Positions 50,684 to 58,652 of a stretch of DNA of 64,000 nucleotides are shown here, piece by piece. Every line of letters starts with the position of its first letter. The stretch's first letter is position 1. The stretch spans positions 23,473-87,472 of the forward strand of contig NZ_ML660193.1 of NCBI RefSeq assembly GCF_007483665.1, read 5' to 3'. The notes beneath the pieces were generated by a model. It was not told where the DNA came from. It did no database searches and saw nothing but the letters and a program-made list of their open reading frames with translations. The stretch comes from Catellatospora sichuanensis (GTDB taxonomy: Bacteria > Actinomycetota > Actinomycetes > Mycobacteriales > Micromonosporaceae). The position numbers and the translations under genes are program-made.

Positions 50684-53323
50684 TCATTGTGCGGCCCGGT
50701 AGCGACGCGCCCGAGCACGGAAGGCGGCGTCGCCGCCCTCGAGGATGCGCCGCGCTGCTTCGGCAACCGCCGGGTCGTCGATGGCCCCGCAGGCTACGGT
50801 GCTGCTGCGCTCGATCGTGGCGTCCAGGGCAAGAATGAGTTCGGCGTCGCCGAGAATCGGAATGTTGGGGTTGTGCGTGGCGACGATCACCTGGCGGCGG
50901 TCTGCGACCTCGGCGAGCTGCCGGACCACGTGGTCGTAGATGAAGCGGTTGTCGAGGTCGTCTTCGGGCTGGTCGATGATGAGTGGGTCCTCGCCAGTGG
51001 CCAGGACGAGCGACAGCATGGCGGTGGCGCGCTGTCCTGGGCTCACCCGGCGGACATCGGTCCAGCGCGGGTCGTCGACTTCGGCGACATTAATCTCGAC
51101 GGTGATGAGGTCCGGGGTGGCGCACTGCTCGATCTGTCTAATCTTGTCGGGTGATAGCGCCTGCAGTTTAGCGGCGCTGCCTTCGGACACGCCGAGCTTG
51201 GTCAACTGCTCAGCTCCGCTCTTGATCGCAGCGATGATCGCGGCTGGGCCCGCCTCCGCAAGTTTCACCAGCTGTGCGGCGAAGATCTTCTGTCCGGCCA
51301 TCGTGTTGGTGAGCAGTTCGACGAGTTCGCTGCGATCGGCTGCGGGTTGGGCGGAGACGCGCACGCGACCGCCGACCCGATCAGACAGGTGCTGAGCCCC
51401 GGCTTGCAGCTCTGCTGAAGCCAGAGCGCGATGGGTATGGAGAACTTCGATCTGCTCAGCGCGGCGCTCGCAGAGCGTTTCGAGATGTGCACGCTGGCTG
51501 GGGACGGCCGTGATGGCTCGCTCTAGGTCGGCGGCTGCGCGCTGTTTGACCGCGAGTTCGTCGGGGTCAGCTAGACCTGCCTCGGCCAGGGCCACGTTGA
51601 TCTCGTGGCGGTATGTCTGTGCGAGTTCGCGATGCTGGGCGACGATCGGCGGAAGGCTTACGCCGATCTGCTGGGCCGCAGCGTCGACTAGGTCAGCGGC
51701 TGCTCGCACGGCGTCCTCGGCGCGGGCGGCTTGGGCGAAAAACTCCGTCGGCACGGTGCGATGCTGGTTGAGTTCGGGACGGGTTCCGGCGGTGCGGAGT
51801 GCCCTTCCCAGCTCGCCCAGGCCCGACAGCCACGCCTGCACGGCGGCGACCTGTTCCTCGGCGGCGGTGAGCGCTTGAGATGCCGCGACCTGCGCTACTG
51901 CCCCTCTTTGTCCCAGCACGTTGAGCTGGTCGTGAAGGTCGGCCAGGCTCTCCTCACTGGAGGCGGCGGCCTCCAGCTGCGCTTCGAGCGCGGTGATCTC
52001 CCCGTTAAGGCGGGCGAGTTCGTTCAGGCAATCTGCCTCGCCGGCGCGAGCAGCCGCCAGTTGCGGGCGCGCCGACTGAGCCACGAAGTCGCGCAGTGCT
52101 TCTTGGCGTTCGGCGAGTTCGGCCAGCTCCCGCTGCCCGTAGATGCTGACGCCGAATCTGCGGTTGACCTCCACCGGCGTCGCGACCCCGTATCGCAGCA
52201 GGCGAGGTGGGATGCTGTCACCAGAGCGGGTGATCTCGTAGTGCTGACCGTCGCCAGCGACAACATCGATCTTCGCGTTGGCGTTGGCGGAGAAGTTCGC
52301 TCTGCGATTGCGGTTGTTGTCTTCTACCGTCGAAGGTGCCGCACTGCATACGTGGCGGATGATCTCGAGCGTAGTCGACTTTCCAGTGCCCTTTCCTCCG
52401 ATGATCGCGTTAAGGCCGGGACCGAACTCGACGTCGAGCCCGTCGTGGAACCCACCTTCGATACCGACGCGGCTGATGCGCGGCCAGGCAGGCTCTGGCT
52501 TGCCCAGGAATTTCAGGTGAGGGACGCGCTCGTATTTGCGTCGCAGGTGCTCCGGGAACCGGATCCGGTTTTCGGACATAAGAAATGCCTGGCGCAGGCT
52601 CTCCAGCGTGTAGGGAGTGCCGAGCTTGAGGTAGACGGCGCGCCTTCCAACCTCACCCAGGTCCCGCACGTCCCCTGAGATGAACCACGCAGGGCGCCGG
52701 TCACCGAACTGGCGACGCGGGTTGGTTAGCACATCGGCCTGTTCCTTGCCATAAACATCGAAGCCAACGAGGTGCTCGCTCTGGGCGACCTGATCGCTGA
52801 TATTGCACACGCCGCGGCCGAACAGCCCGTTGTCCACCGCGGTGGAGTGCGGTGCCAGCACCAGGGCGCCGTAGGTTTCGGCGGCCACCTTGGCCAGAGA
52901 CAACGGCGATCCGATGTTGGTCGGATTCGGTTCGCGCCGAGGCGTCAGGGGCGGCGGGCCGTCGGGCGGGAACAGGTGATCGAGGAACTGTTGCCCACGG
53001 CGATATCCGGCGTCGTCACCGTCCCAGATCGCCATGAGGTGGCATTTGTTCACGTTGAACTCGATGCCTGGGAACACGACCACGCCGTGGCGGCGACCGG
53101 CTTCGGCCAACACGGGATACCACGCCAGCGTGTTGTGATCGGTGACGGCGATGACGCCCACGCCTGCGTCTGCGTGCGCCTTAATCAGCACATCGGCGAA
53201 CGCCTCATTGGGCTCGGGGCCACCTACGTCGCCGTACTTATGATGGAAGTCGGCAGGCGTATGAACTTGAAGGTCTGCCAGCACCCAGCGTGAATATCCC
53301 ACGTCGGAGGACGATAAGCCCAA
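50684..53323 (-). CDS. TrlF-type PHP-domain/SMC-like ATPase
   Basis: An 879-aa protein. The N-terminal PHP phosphoesterase domain has DLQVHTPAD (17-25), TDHN (61-64), PGIEFNV (85-91) and APHST, giving the metal-binding His/Asp set. Next is an SMC/RecF-like ATPase: Walker A GGKGTGKST near 311-319, a long coiled-coil region (about 410-650), the signature RVSPGQRATAMLSL near 755, and Walker B LIIDQPEDDLDN with the H-loop VATHNPNIP. This is the TrlF-type architecture, proposed to couple ATP-dependent sensing to nuclease activity. The start is uncertain (TTG 53323; GTG 53302 possible). Confidence 0.88.
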   Translation of the reverse strand: MGLSSSDVGYSRWVLADLQVHTPADFHHKYGDVGGPEPNEAFADVLIKAHADAGVGVIAVTDHNTLAWYPVLAEAGRRHGVVVFPGIEFNVNKCHLMAIWDGDDAGYRRGQQFLDHLFPPDGPPPLTPRREPNPTNIGSPLSLAKVAAETYGALVLAPHSTAVDNGLFGRGVCNISDQVAQSEHLVGFDVYGKEQADVLTNPRRQFGDRRPAWFISGDVRDLGEVGRRAVYLKLGTPYTLESLRQAFLMSENRIRFPEHLRRKYERVPHLKFLGKPEPAWPRISRVGIEGGFHDGLDVEFGPGLNAIIGGKGTGKSTTLEIIRHVCSAAPSTVEDNNRNRRANFSANANAKIDVVAGDGQHYEITRSGDSIPPRLLRYGVATPVEVNRRFGVSIYGQRELAELAERQEALRDFVAQSARPQLAAARAGEADCLNELARLNGEITALEAQLEAAASSEESLADLHDQLNVLGQRGAVAQVAASQALTAAEEQVAAVQAWLSGLGELGRALRTAGTRPELNQHRTVPTEFFAQAARAEDAVRAAADLVDAAAQQIGVSLPPIVAQHRELAQTYRHEINVALAEAGLADPDELAVKQRAAADLERAITAVPSQRAHLETLCERRAEQIEVLHTHRALASAELQAGAQHLSDRVGGRVRVSAQPAADRSELVELLTNTMAGQKIFAAQLVKLAEAGPAAIIAAIKSGAEQLTKLGVSEGSAAKLQALSPDKIRQIEQCATPDLITVEINVAEVDDPRWTDVRRVSPGQRATAMLSLVLATGEDPLIIDQPEDDLDNRFIYDHVVRQLAEVADRRQVIVATHNPNIPILGDAELILALDATIERSSTVACGAIDDPAVAEAARRILEGGDAAFRARARRYRAAQ

Positions 53324-53852
53324 TGCCTCAGCTCTACGATGAGGTTTTACGGCGCGTCCGCCGAAACGCCCATCTGGTGCGGGAATCTAACCGAGCGGCT
53401 GGTCCTGACCGACGTCGTGGTGTATGCCAGCTGCGTCCGACCGGCAGATCGAAGTGTCGAGGTTCCGGTTGCGATCCTCGCTCGGTCCACAAGCCGGCGC
53501 GGACGGTTATCCGCAGCCACGGTAGTGCCAGCTGGCAGCGGATCTGCGGGCGTTGTTCGGCGCGGTCCACGGCCGTGGTGGTCCCGGCTTCTATGTGACG
53601 TGAGTACGAGACGGTGGCAGCTGGCTTGACGCGCTTACGAGAGCGACAGCTGGCTGCGAACCCGGCGCCAGGCCACAGGCTTCGGCGGTTTGACGACGGC
53701 TCTGGCGCTGCACCGATCGCTCGAACGCCGGGGCCACGGGTACCTGCTTCCCGCGTCTAGGGATTTCCACGCGTGTCCATGCTGCTTGCAGCCGTATGCC
53801 GCGAGGCCGCCACAGAGGCGTGGCTGACCGAGGAACATGTGCCACCCGACCG
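53324..53852. other. Intergenic region, no gene seen
   Basis: 529 bp upstream of the PHP-ATPase gene without a coding-like frame; its promoter is expected near 53330-53400. Confidence 0.4.
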
Positions 53853-54060
53853 ACGGTTCGCGCCGGGTGAATCGGGCTTTACGCCCCCATCGCCACCTAT
53901 CGGCACCGAGGAACAAGCGAAGTCCCAGCTCATCGAGCTGGGACTTCGAAACGGCCATATGTCCGTATTGTATGGGTGGACCATACGCGGCAGAATCCGA
54001 ACCGCATTCCAGCAGCTCACGGGCCGATTGTGACCGTACCGGCAGTCCGAACGCGCCGAA
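53853..54060 (-). repeat. Interspersed island repeat, copy D
   Basis: The best-preserved copy: CGGTTCGCGCCGGGTGAATCGG, TATCGGCACCGAGGAAC, the hairpin at 53918-53948, TGTCCGTATTGTATGGGTGG and the GGTGGACCATAC...CGCGCCGAA box (53975-54060). The following 54061-54366 holds no gene besides the next gene's -10 box. Confidence 0.7.
53918..53948. terminator. 14-bp hairpin inside repeat copy D
   Basis: CGAAGTCCCAGCTC (53918-53931) pairs perfectly with 53935-53948 around ATC. It is almost identical to the copy C hairpin. Confidence 0.7.
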
Positions 54061-54352
54061 CTCAGCCTGGTCTTTCCGAGTGACCGGCGCCCATCCCGCT
54101 GCTTGCCGCCATACGCGCGGCGCGCCGTCACCGGCTCGTGGGCCGAAGGTCCGAATCCGCCGATGGGGGTTGACCCGCAGCCGTAGTGGATTGGGCCTCG
54201 GCACCGCATGTGCTCAGCAAGCCGAGGGGCGGACCGGGCGCCGCGGCTGGTTCACCCGCGCCTGCGCTGGGATAGTACCGCCGATAGCGTACACCGGGCC
54301 GGATGCCCGGTCACTCGGGTGAACAGCCGTGTGAGCTGTGGTTTTGCGCCAC

Positions 54353-54358
54353 TACGCT
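54353..54358 (+). promoter_or_regulatory. -10-like box before the HEAT-like gene
   Basis: TACGCT ends 8 nt before the GTG at 54367, a slightly long version of the leaderless pattern. Confidence 0.35.
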
Positions 54359-54366
54359 CGGGGCTC

Positions 54367-55991
54367 GTGTTCGATGATCACTGGCTGTTGCTGCCCCCGG
54401 CCGTCACCGACGACCCGCTTGGCACGCCGCGGGCGTTCAGAACGCGCACGAACCTGTGGCGTGACGAGCCCGCCGTGGACCCAGTGCTGCGCGGCCTCGC
54501 CCACAACCCGGCCGCGCCGACCGACGTCCTGCTGGGTCTCCTCGGCGCCCACGGCGACGCGCTATCGGATGCGTTTAACCGGCGAGCCGACCTGCCGCCG
54601 GTCGTGGTCGAGGCGATGCCGCGGCATCCGTCGGCGTGGGTACGAGCGGCGCTGGCGGTCAACCGGTATGTCGACTCGGCGATCCGGCTACGGCTGGTGG
54701 ACGATCCCGACCGTCGGGTGGTCGGGGCCCTCCGCGCCGACCCGGACCTCGCACTGCCCGACCGTGTATTCACCCCCGAGTTCGACCGGGTTGTCCAACA
54801 GTTCCAGCGCACGCTGATGACGGCCGACGAGTTGCACTGCGAGCTGATCGAGTTGATGTCGAAGGACCGGCGGTCGGTGCCGGTGGCCGCCCGGCATCCC
54901 GAACCCCGAGTGCGGACCGCCGCGGTTGACCGGCTCGGGCTACTGAACGAGGTCAAACGTGACGAGGTGACGCAGGCGCTGCTGCATGACCCCGTGCCGG
55001 AAGTCCGCGCGGCGGCGGTCCGGTACGACGTCGGCCTGACCCGGGTGCACGAGCCGGCAGACCTCCTCTCGTGCAACGGCTATGCCTACCGTGGCCTGCT
55101 GCGCGAGCGGCGGCTGTCCCGGCCGCTCATCGCGCACGTGCTCGCCATCGACGTGGACGATCGCATGGGCGGGGTCGCCGCCATGGCGGGCAACCGCACC
55201 CTGCCGCCCGACGTGCTGGACACGCTGTTCGAACACCCCTCGTCCGATGTCCGGTGCAGTCTGGCCGAGCGTGACGATCTGAGCCGTGCGCAGCTGACGC
55301 GACTCGCCGCCGATCCCGACGTCGCCGTGCGAACCGCGGTTTCGGTCCACCCACGGCTCACCGAGGACGAGCGGGTTGCGATCGACATCGACGTCACCAC
55401 GTCGCGGGAGCACCGGCCGGTCGGCCGGTCGAGTTCTCGAACCGGCGGGACGAGCACCCGTGGATGCGGGCCTCCACATTGCCGCCGCTGGAGCAGTCGG
55501 TGCGGTGGGCCTCATCGGTCAACATCCTGCTGCGCCGTCGTGCGGCGGCCAACCCGCGGCTGCCCGCAGATCTCGTCGCGACACTCGCACACGACGCCGA
55601 CCTCGGCGTGCGGGTGCTCCTCGCCCAGCATCACCCGGCCGCGCCGTCGGCGTTGCTGCTGCGCTCCTTTCGTGAGTACGGCGGTCGCGGTCGGGCGCGG
55701 CTGCTAGCCATGCCGAACTTCCCGACCACGGACCTGGCACGGCTCGCCGACGATCCCGATCCAGCGGTGCGCCGACTCGCCGCGCGTGACCCCCTCGCCG
55801 CACCCGCCCTCGTCGAACGCCTCACGCACGACCCCGATCCCATGGTCCGCCGAGCAATGGCCGCCTGCCCACGCCTACCGGTACCGCGCATCGTCGCGCT
55901 GCTCGACGACCCGGACCTGGCCGAGCCCGCCGCCGCGAACACCGCTCTACCCGTCGACACGATGCGGCAGCGGTTCGCCGCGGCGGTGTGA
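54367..55991 (+). pseudogene. HEAT/leucine-rich-variant repeat protein gene with a frameshift
   Basis: A repeat protein of about 540 aa if restored. Units such as LARLADDPDPAVRRLAARDP, RLTHDPDPMVRRAMAACPRL and LLHDPVPEVRAAAVRYDVG show the alpha-solenoid pattern, usually a protein-binding scaffold. The frame starting at GTG 54367 runs to about VTTSREHRPVG, after which the same protein continues in the next frame (FSNRRDEHPWMRASTLPPLE on to 55991). The shift is near 55415-55440, in the repetitive CCGGTCGGCCGGTCGAG. No catalytic domain is seen. It is the only gene between repeat copies D and E. Confidence 0.7.
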
Positions 55992-56170
55992 CACCGCAGT
56001 GACCAAGCGGCCCCCGCTCGTCCATCCGTGCGAGCAGTAGTCCGACACAGCTCAATCGCCGCGGGTTTCGTCGATCCGGGACACGGCATGCCAGGTCACC
56101 ACGGCGGCCTGAACGGAATCCGAATCTGCCGCGACGAGGACGACAAGCAGACGACCCGGCTTCGCCGGCG

Positions 56171-56292
56171 GCGGTTCGCGCCGGGCCAATCGGGCATTCC
56201 CCCGCACATGCGTCGCTATCGGAACCGACCGACGAGCGAAGTCCCAGCTCTACGAGCTGGACTTCGAAACTGCGGAATGTCCGTATTGTATG
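56171..56292 (-). repeat. Interspersed island repeat, copy E (left part), fused to the tRNA-like repeat
   Basis: Has GCGGTTCGCGCCGGGCCAATCGGG, the hairpin (56237-56266, one base missing in one arm) and TGTCCGTATTGTATGGGTGG, then switches into the tRNA-Val-like repeat where other copies continue with GGTGGACCATAC. This junction ties the repeat family to the attachment-like sequence. 55992-56170 upstream holds no gene. Confidence 0.7.
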
Positions 56293-56460
56293 GGTGGGCG
56301 ATACTGGGATCGAACCAGTGACCTCTTCCGCGTGAACGCGGTCAGGACCTGTCGCCCCGTGTCGCCCACCGTCGACGCGCCTGGAATAAGCCGCAGCCGT
56401 CCGCGCATGGAAGCGCTCGGCAGGGGCCGGAGTCAGCGGGTTCGCTGACTTTTCGCTGAC
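56293..56460 (-). repeat. Right 168-bp direct repeat with tRNA-Val(CAC) 3' half (att-like)
   Basis: Same length and orientation as 33302-33469. This copy retains the TTCAC anticodon-loop sequence, but its 5' half (CCGCG before the loop, no D-arm) still cannot form a tRNA, so it too is a tRNA remnant and not a gene. The repeat continues past the tRNA part to CGGGTTCGCTGACTTTTCGCTGAC. Confidence 0.75.
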
Positions 56461-56513
56461 GTCGTTATGATCACCGGACGCGGGCAATCATCCGAACCTG
56501 GTGTGGAGACCCC

Positions 56514-56981
56514 ATGCAGCACGTCAAGATTCACCGAGGGTACGAAGGAAATTTTCTTGATCCCTTGGATTACCTCAGCGTGCTTCCAGAGCTCGCCGAC
56601 CACCTGCCTGCCGGTGCGCGCACCTTCGCCACCGATCCCCAGCACTACGACTTCTATAGCCAGCGGTGCGTCAAGGATCTCAAGCCCTTAGCGCTGGTCT
56701 TCGGTGAGGAGAACGGAGTGGGGTGGGCTGAGCTGCACCTTGGGCACAACTGCTGGAAGCACGAGGAGGATCTGACGATCCGCTATGTCGGTCTGCGCAG
56801 CTTGGTGATCGATCCCGTCGCAGCTGACGACGTGACGAAGCTGCTTGACGTCATACTCGACGAGCTTCTGCCTCACGAGCATGGATGTAGCCATGAGCTG
56901 GCCTGCCTTGCCGGGACTCTGACGGTCACGTGTACGGACCTGATCGCCACCTGGCGCGAAGCGGACTGCCCCGAACGCTAG
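56514..56981 (+). CDS. Hypothetical protein (155 aa)
   Basis: A soluble acidic protein with several His/Cys residues (NCWKHEEDLTIRYVGLRSLV; HEHGCSHELACLAG). It is protein-like throughout, with TGGAGA upstream of the ATG. Family not recognised. It lies immediately outside the right tRNA-like repeat and may belong to the next accessory module. Confidence 0.65.
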   Translation: MQHVKIHRGYEGNFLDPLDYLSVLPELADHLPAGARTFATDPQHYDFYSQRCVKDLKPLALVFGEENGVGWAELHLGHNCWKHEEDLTIRYVGLRSLVIDPVAADDVTKLLDVILDELLPHEHGCSHELACLAGTLTVTCTDLIATWREADCPER

Positions 56982-57184
56982 TTGGGCCACCTATCTGGTG
57001 CAGTTGAAGCGGAACGGCCCACGTTCTGGAGTCCGCCAGGGTGAACATCTCCGGCCTGGAGAGATTCACGCCTGGCGCTCTCCGTCGGTGGTTGACTCTC
57101 CCCGCTGTTTCACATCCTCGTGTGCCCCAGGTGTGCCCCAACATCGTCCCGGACGGTCCTCGCCGTCCTTCCTGCCCGCGTCGC

Positions 57185-57190
57185 TACAGT
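57185..57190 (+). promoter_or_regulatory. -10 box of a leaderless gene
   Basis: TACAGT ends 6 nt before ATG 57197. No Shine-Dalgarno. Confidence 0.45.
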
Positions 57191-57196
57191 CCACGT

Positions 57197-57517
57197 ATGG
57201 ATCTCCGCAACCTTCGGCTCGGGTTTCGCGATGATGCCCAGCGGAGCCGGGCACAGCGCGTGATTCACGATCGACTCGCTGATGATCGGTTGCAGGAGGA
57301 GTGCCGCTACCTGATGAAATTCTGGTGGCAGCTATCGATGTCGTACCAAGAGGTGACGCTCGGCGAGCTACAAGAGCACGTTGGCGCAGACAAGCTCCGA
57401 GCCGTCCATGCCCTGATCAAGGCGATCGATCAATCACCCGAGAGCATCGACGAGTGGATCACATGGGCGGTGGAGAATTACCCGGTGATCCGCGACCGGG
57501 GCAATCCGGAGGACTGA
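57197..57517 (+). CDS. Hypothetical protein (106 aa)
   Basis: A small helical protein (RLADDRLQEECRYLMKFWWQ; IKAIDQSPESIDEWITWAVE). ATG 57197 is chosen for the TACAGT-N6-ATG leaderless pattern; the open frame extends upstream without protein-like sequence. Unknown family; size and acidity fit a small regulator or immunity-type protein. Confidence 0.6.
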   Translation: MDLRNLRLGFRDDAQRSRAQRVIHDRLADDRLQEECRYLMKFWWQLSMSYQEVTLGELQEHVGADKLRAVHALIKAIDQSPESIDEWITWAVENYPVIRDRGNPED

Positions 57518-57528
57518 GAGCCGCATCG

Positions 57529-57656
57529 TCAGTTTGGAAGATCGCCGGGCGTTGACCGGGTTGCCCGAAACGCCTGCCAGCACCTCCCAGGTGACTGCCC
57601 GCCGGTGCCCGCAGACGACCGGCTACGGCACGGCGCTCTGGCACGCTAATGGCACG
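57529..57656. repeat. Boundary repeat R2, right copy
   Basis: Matches 33522-33648, again shortly after a tRNA-like repeat and before a small acidic protein gene; here two genes lie between the tRNA-like repeat and R2. 57518-57860 otherwise holds no gene. Confidence 0.6.
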
Positions 57657-57847
57657 ACCACCATCAGCTTGGGAAGCGAGATCCGCCTGTGTTCAGCACC
57701 TAGCCTGATCTCGATGCATGCAGCTCGGGCTAGCAAAGCTCGTCGCTGCCCGCGTCTGCCGTTCTCCGCCGTTTCCCGCGGCAACGGGCACGCAACGGGC
57801 AGAACGCCAACTTGCTCTGGCTGCAGGCGCCGGAAGCGTAGCGGCTC

Positions 57848-57853
57848 TACACT
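57848..57853 (+). promoter_or_regulatory. -10 box of a leaderless gene
   Basis: TACACT ends 7 nt before ATG 57861. Confidence 0.45.
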
Positions 57854-57860
57854 CCCCGCC

Positions 57861-58253
57861 ATGATTGATCGCCCGACCAACCACTGGCGCGAATCGGTGC
57901 ATCATGAACGGGAGCAGGTCGCTGCCGGCATCCTGGCCCCTGAAGACGCCTTCACCGAAGAATTCTGGCCGCCGACCTTCATCGAAGCAGTCGACATCGC
58001 GCTGGCTGCCTATGAGAACGAGGTGGCTGGGCTGCGAGACCCGTCTGACGACGACGTGTCCGCCGTGGCCGAGAGAGTCGTGCTCGCCCTCAATGAGATC
58101 GACGCAGAGGATGACCTGATCGAGACCGGCGAACGGGATGAGTTGTGCGAGTACATCGAGGCCGTGCTGACCAACGCCGGCATCGACGTGGACGCCCTGT
58201 GCGCCCGGCGGGGCGAAGACCGCGAAGCGCTGACCGACAGCCGGCTCTGGTAA
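57861..58253 (+). CDS. Hypothetical acidic protein (130 aa)
   Basis: A very acidic helical protein (PPTFIEAVDIALAAYENEV; EIDAEDDLIETGERDELCEY). The ATG is set by the leaderless -10 box; the longer frame upstream is the R2 repeat region. Size and charge are those of many immunity proteins, but no partner toxin is visible. Unknown family. Confidence 0.65.
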   Translation: MIDRPTNHWRESVHHEREQVAAGILAPEDAFTEEFWPPTFIEAVDIALAAYENEVAGLRDPSDDDVSAVAERVVLALNEIDAEDDLIETGERDELCEYIEAVLTNAGIDVDALCARRGEDREALTDSRLW

Positions 58254-58350
58254 CCATGAACCCGTGGACCGCCAACCGGGTGAAGGCTGGGGCTCAACTC
58301 CTCCAGCGACCTCCGTTCACAGCCTCGCTCAACAACTTTCGGAGGCGAGT

Positions 58351-58508
58351 GGCGATCTCCTTGCGGCGGCAGTCTCAGACCGAGCCGGGGTTCTCGGTTC
58401 GTGCAAGGGCTCGGTGGAGCGCAGCGGAGCCGACCGCGAAGCGGCTTGGCCCTTGTGCGGGCCGAGGTTCGCCGGTACGCCCTCCAGGTGGCGACGCTCA
58501 GTGATCAT
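58351..58508. mobile_element. MITE-like element, diverged second copy
   Basis: Matches 34111-34260 over its length (TCTCCTTGCGGCGGCAGTCT, AAGCGGCTTGGCCCTTG, GCCCTCCAGGTGGCG blocks). Both inverted-repeat pairs are degraded. It completes the parallel order tRNA-like repeat, R2, small gene, MITE seen at 33.3-34.3 kb. 58509-58652 holds no gene. Confidence 0.55.
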
Positions 58509-58652
58509 CTTGTTGTCGAGGCAAGACCGGTAGGTGTGCGCTAAGACTCCGCCGAACGGCACCCGGCTCGTAGCCTGGTAGGACACCATACGTTCGGGAT
58601 CTCGCGCATGGTGCGTCAGCTCGGCAGGTCACATGGGCGCTGTGCGTGCTCC

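Noticed and set aside
53635-54204. 189-aa minus-strand open frame with similarity to frames at 48.0 and 56.2 kb
   Set aside because: The similarity comes from the non-coding repeat family translated in the same frame.
56293-56372. tRNA-Val(CAC) gene on the minus strand
   Set aside because: The CAC anticodon-loop sequence is present, but the 5' half cannot pair to give a cloverleaf.
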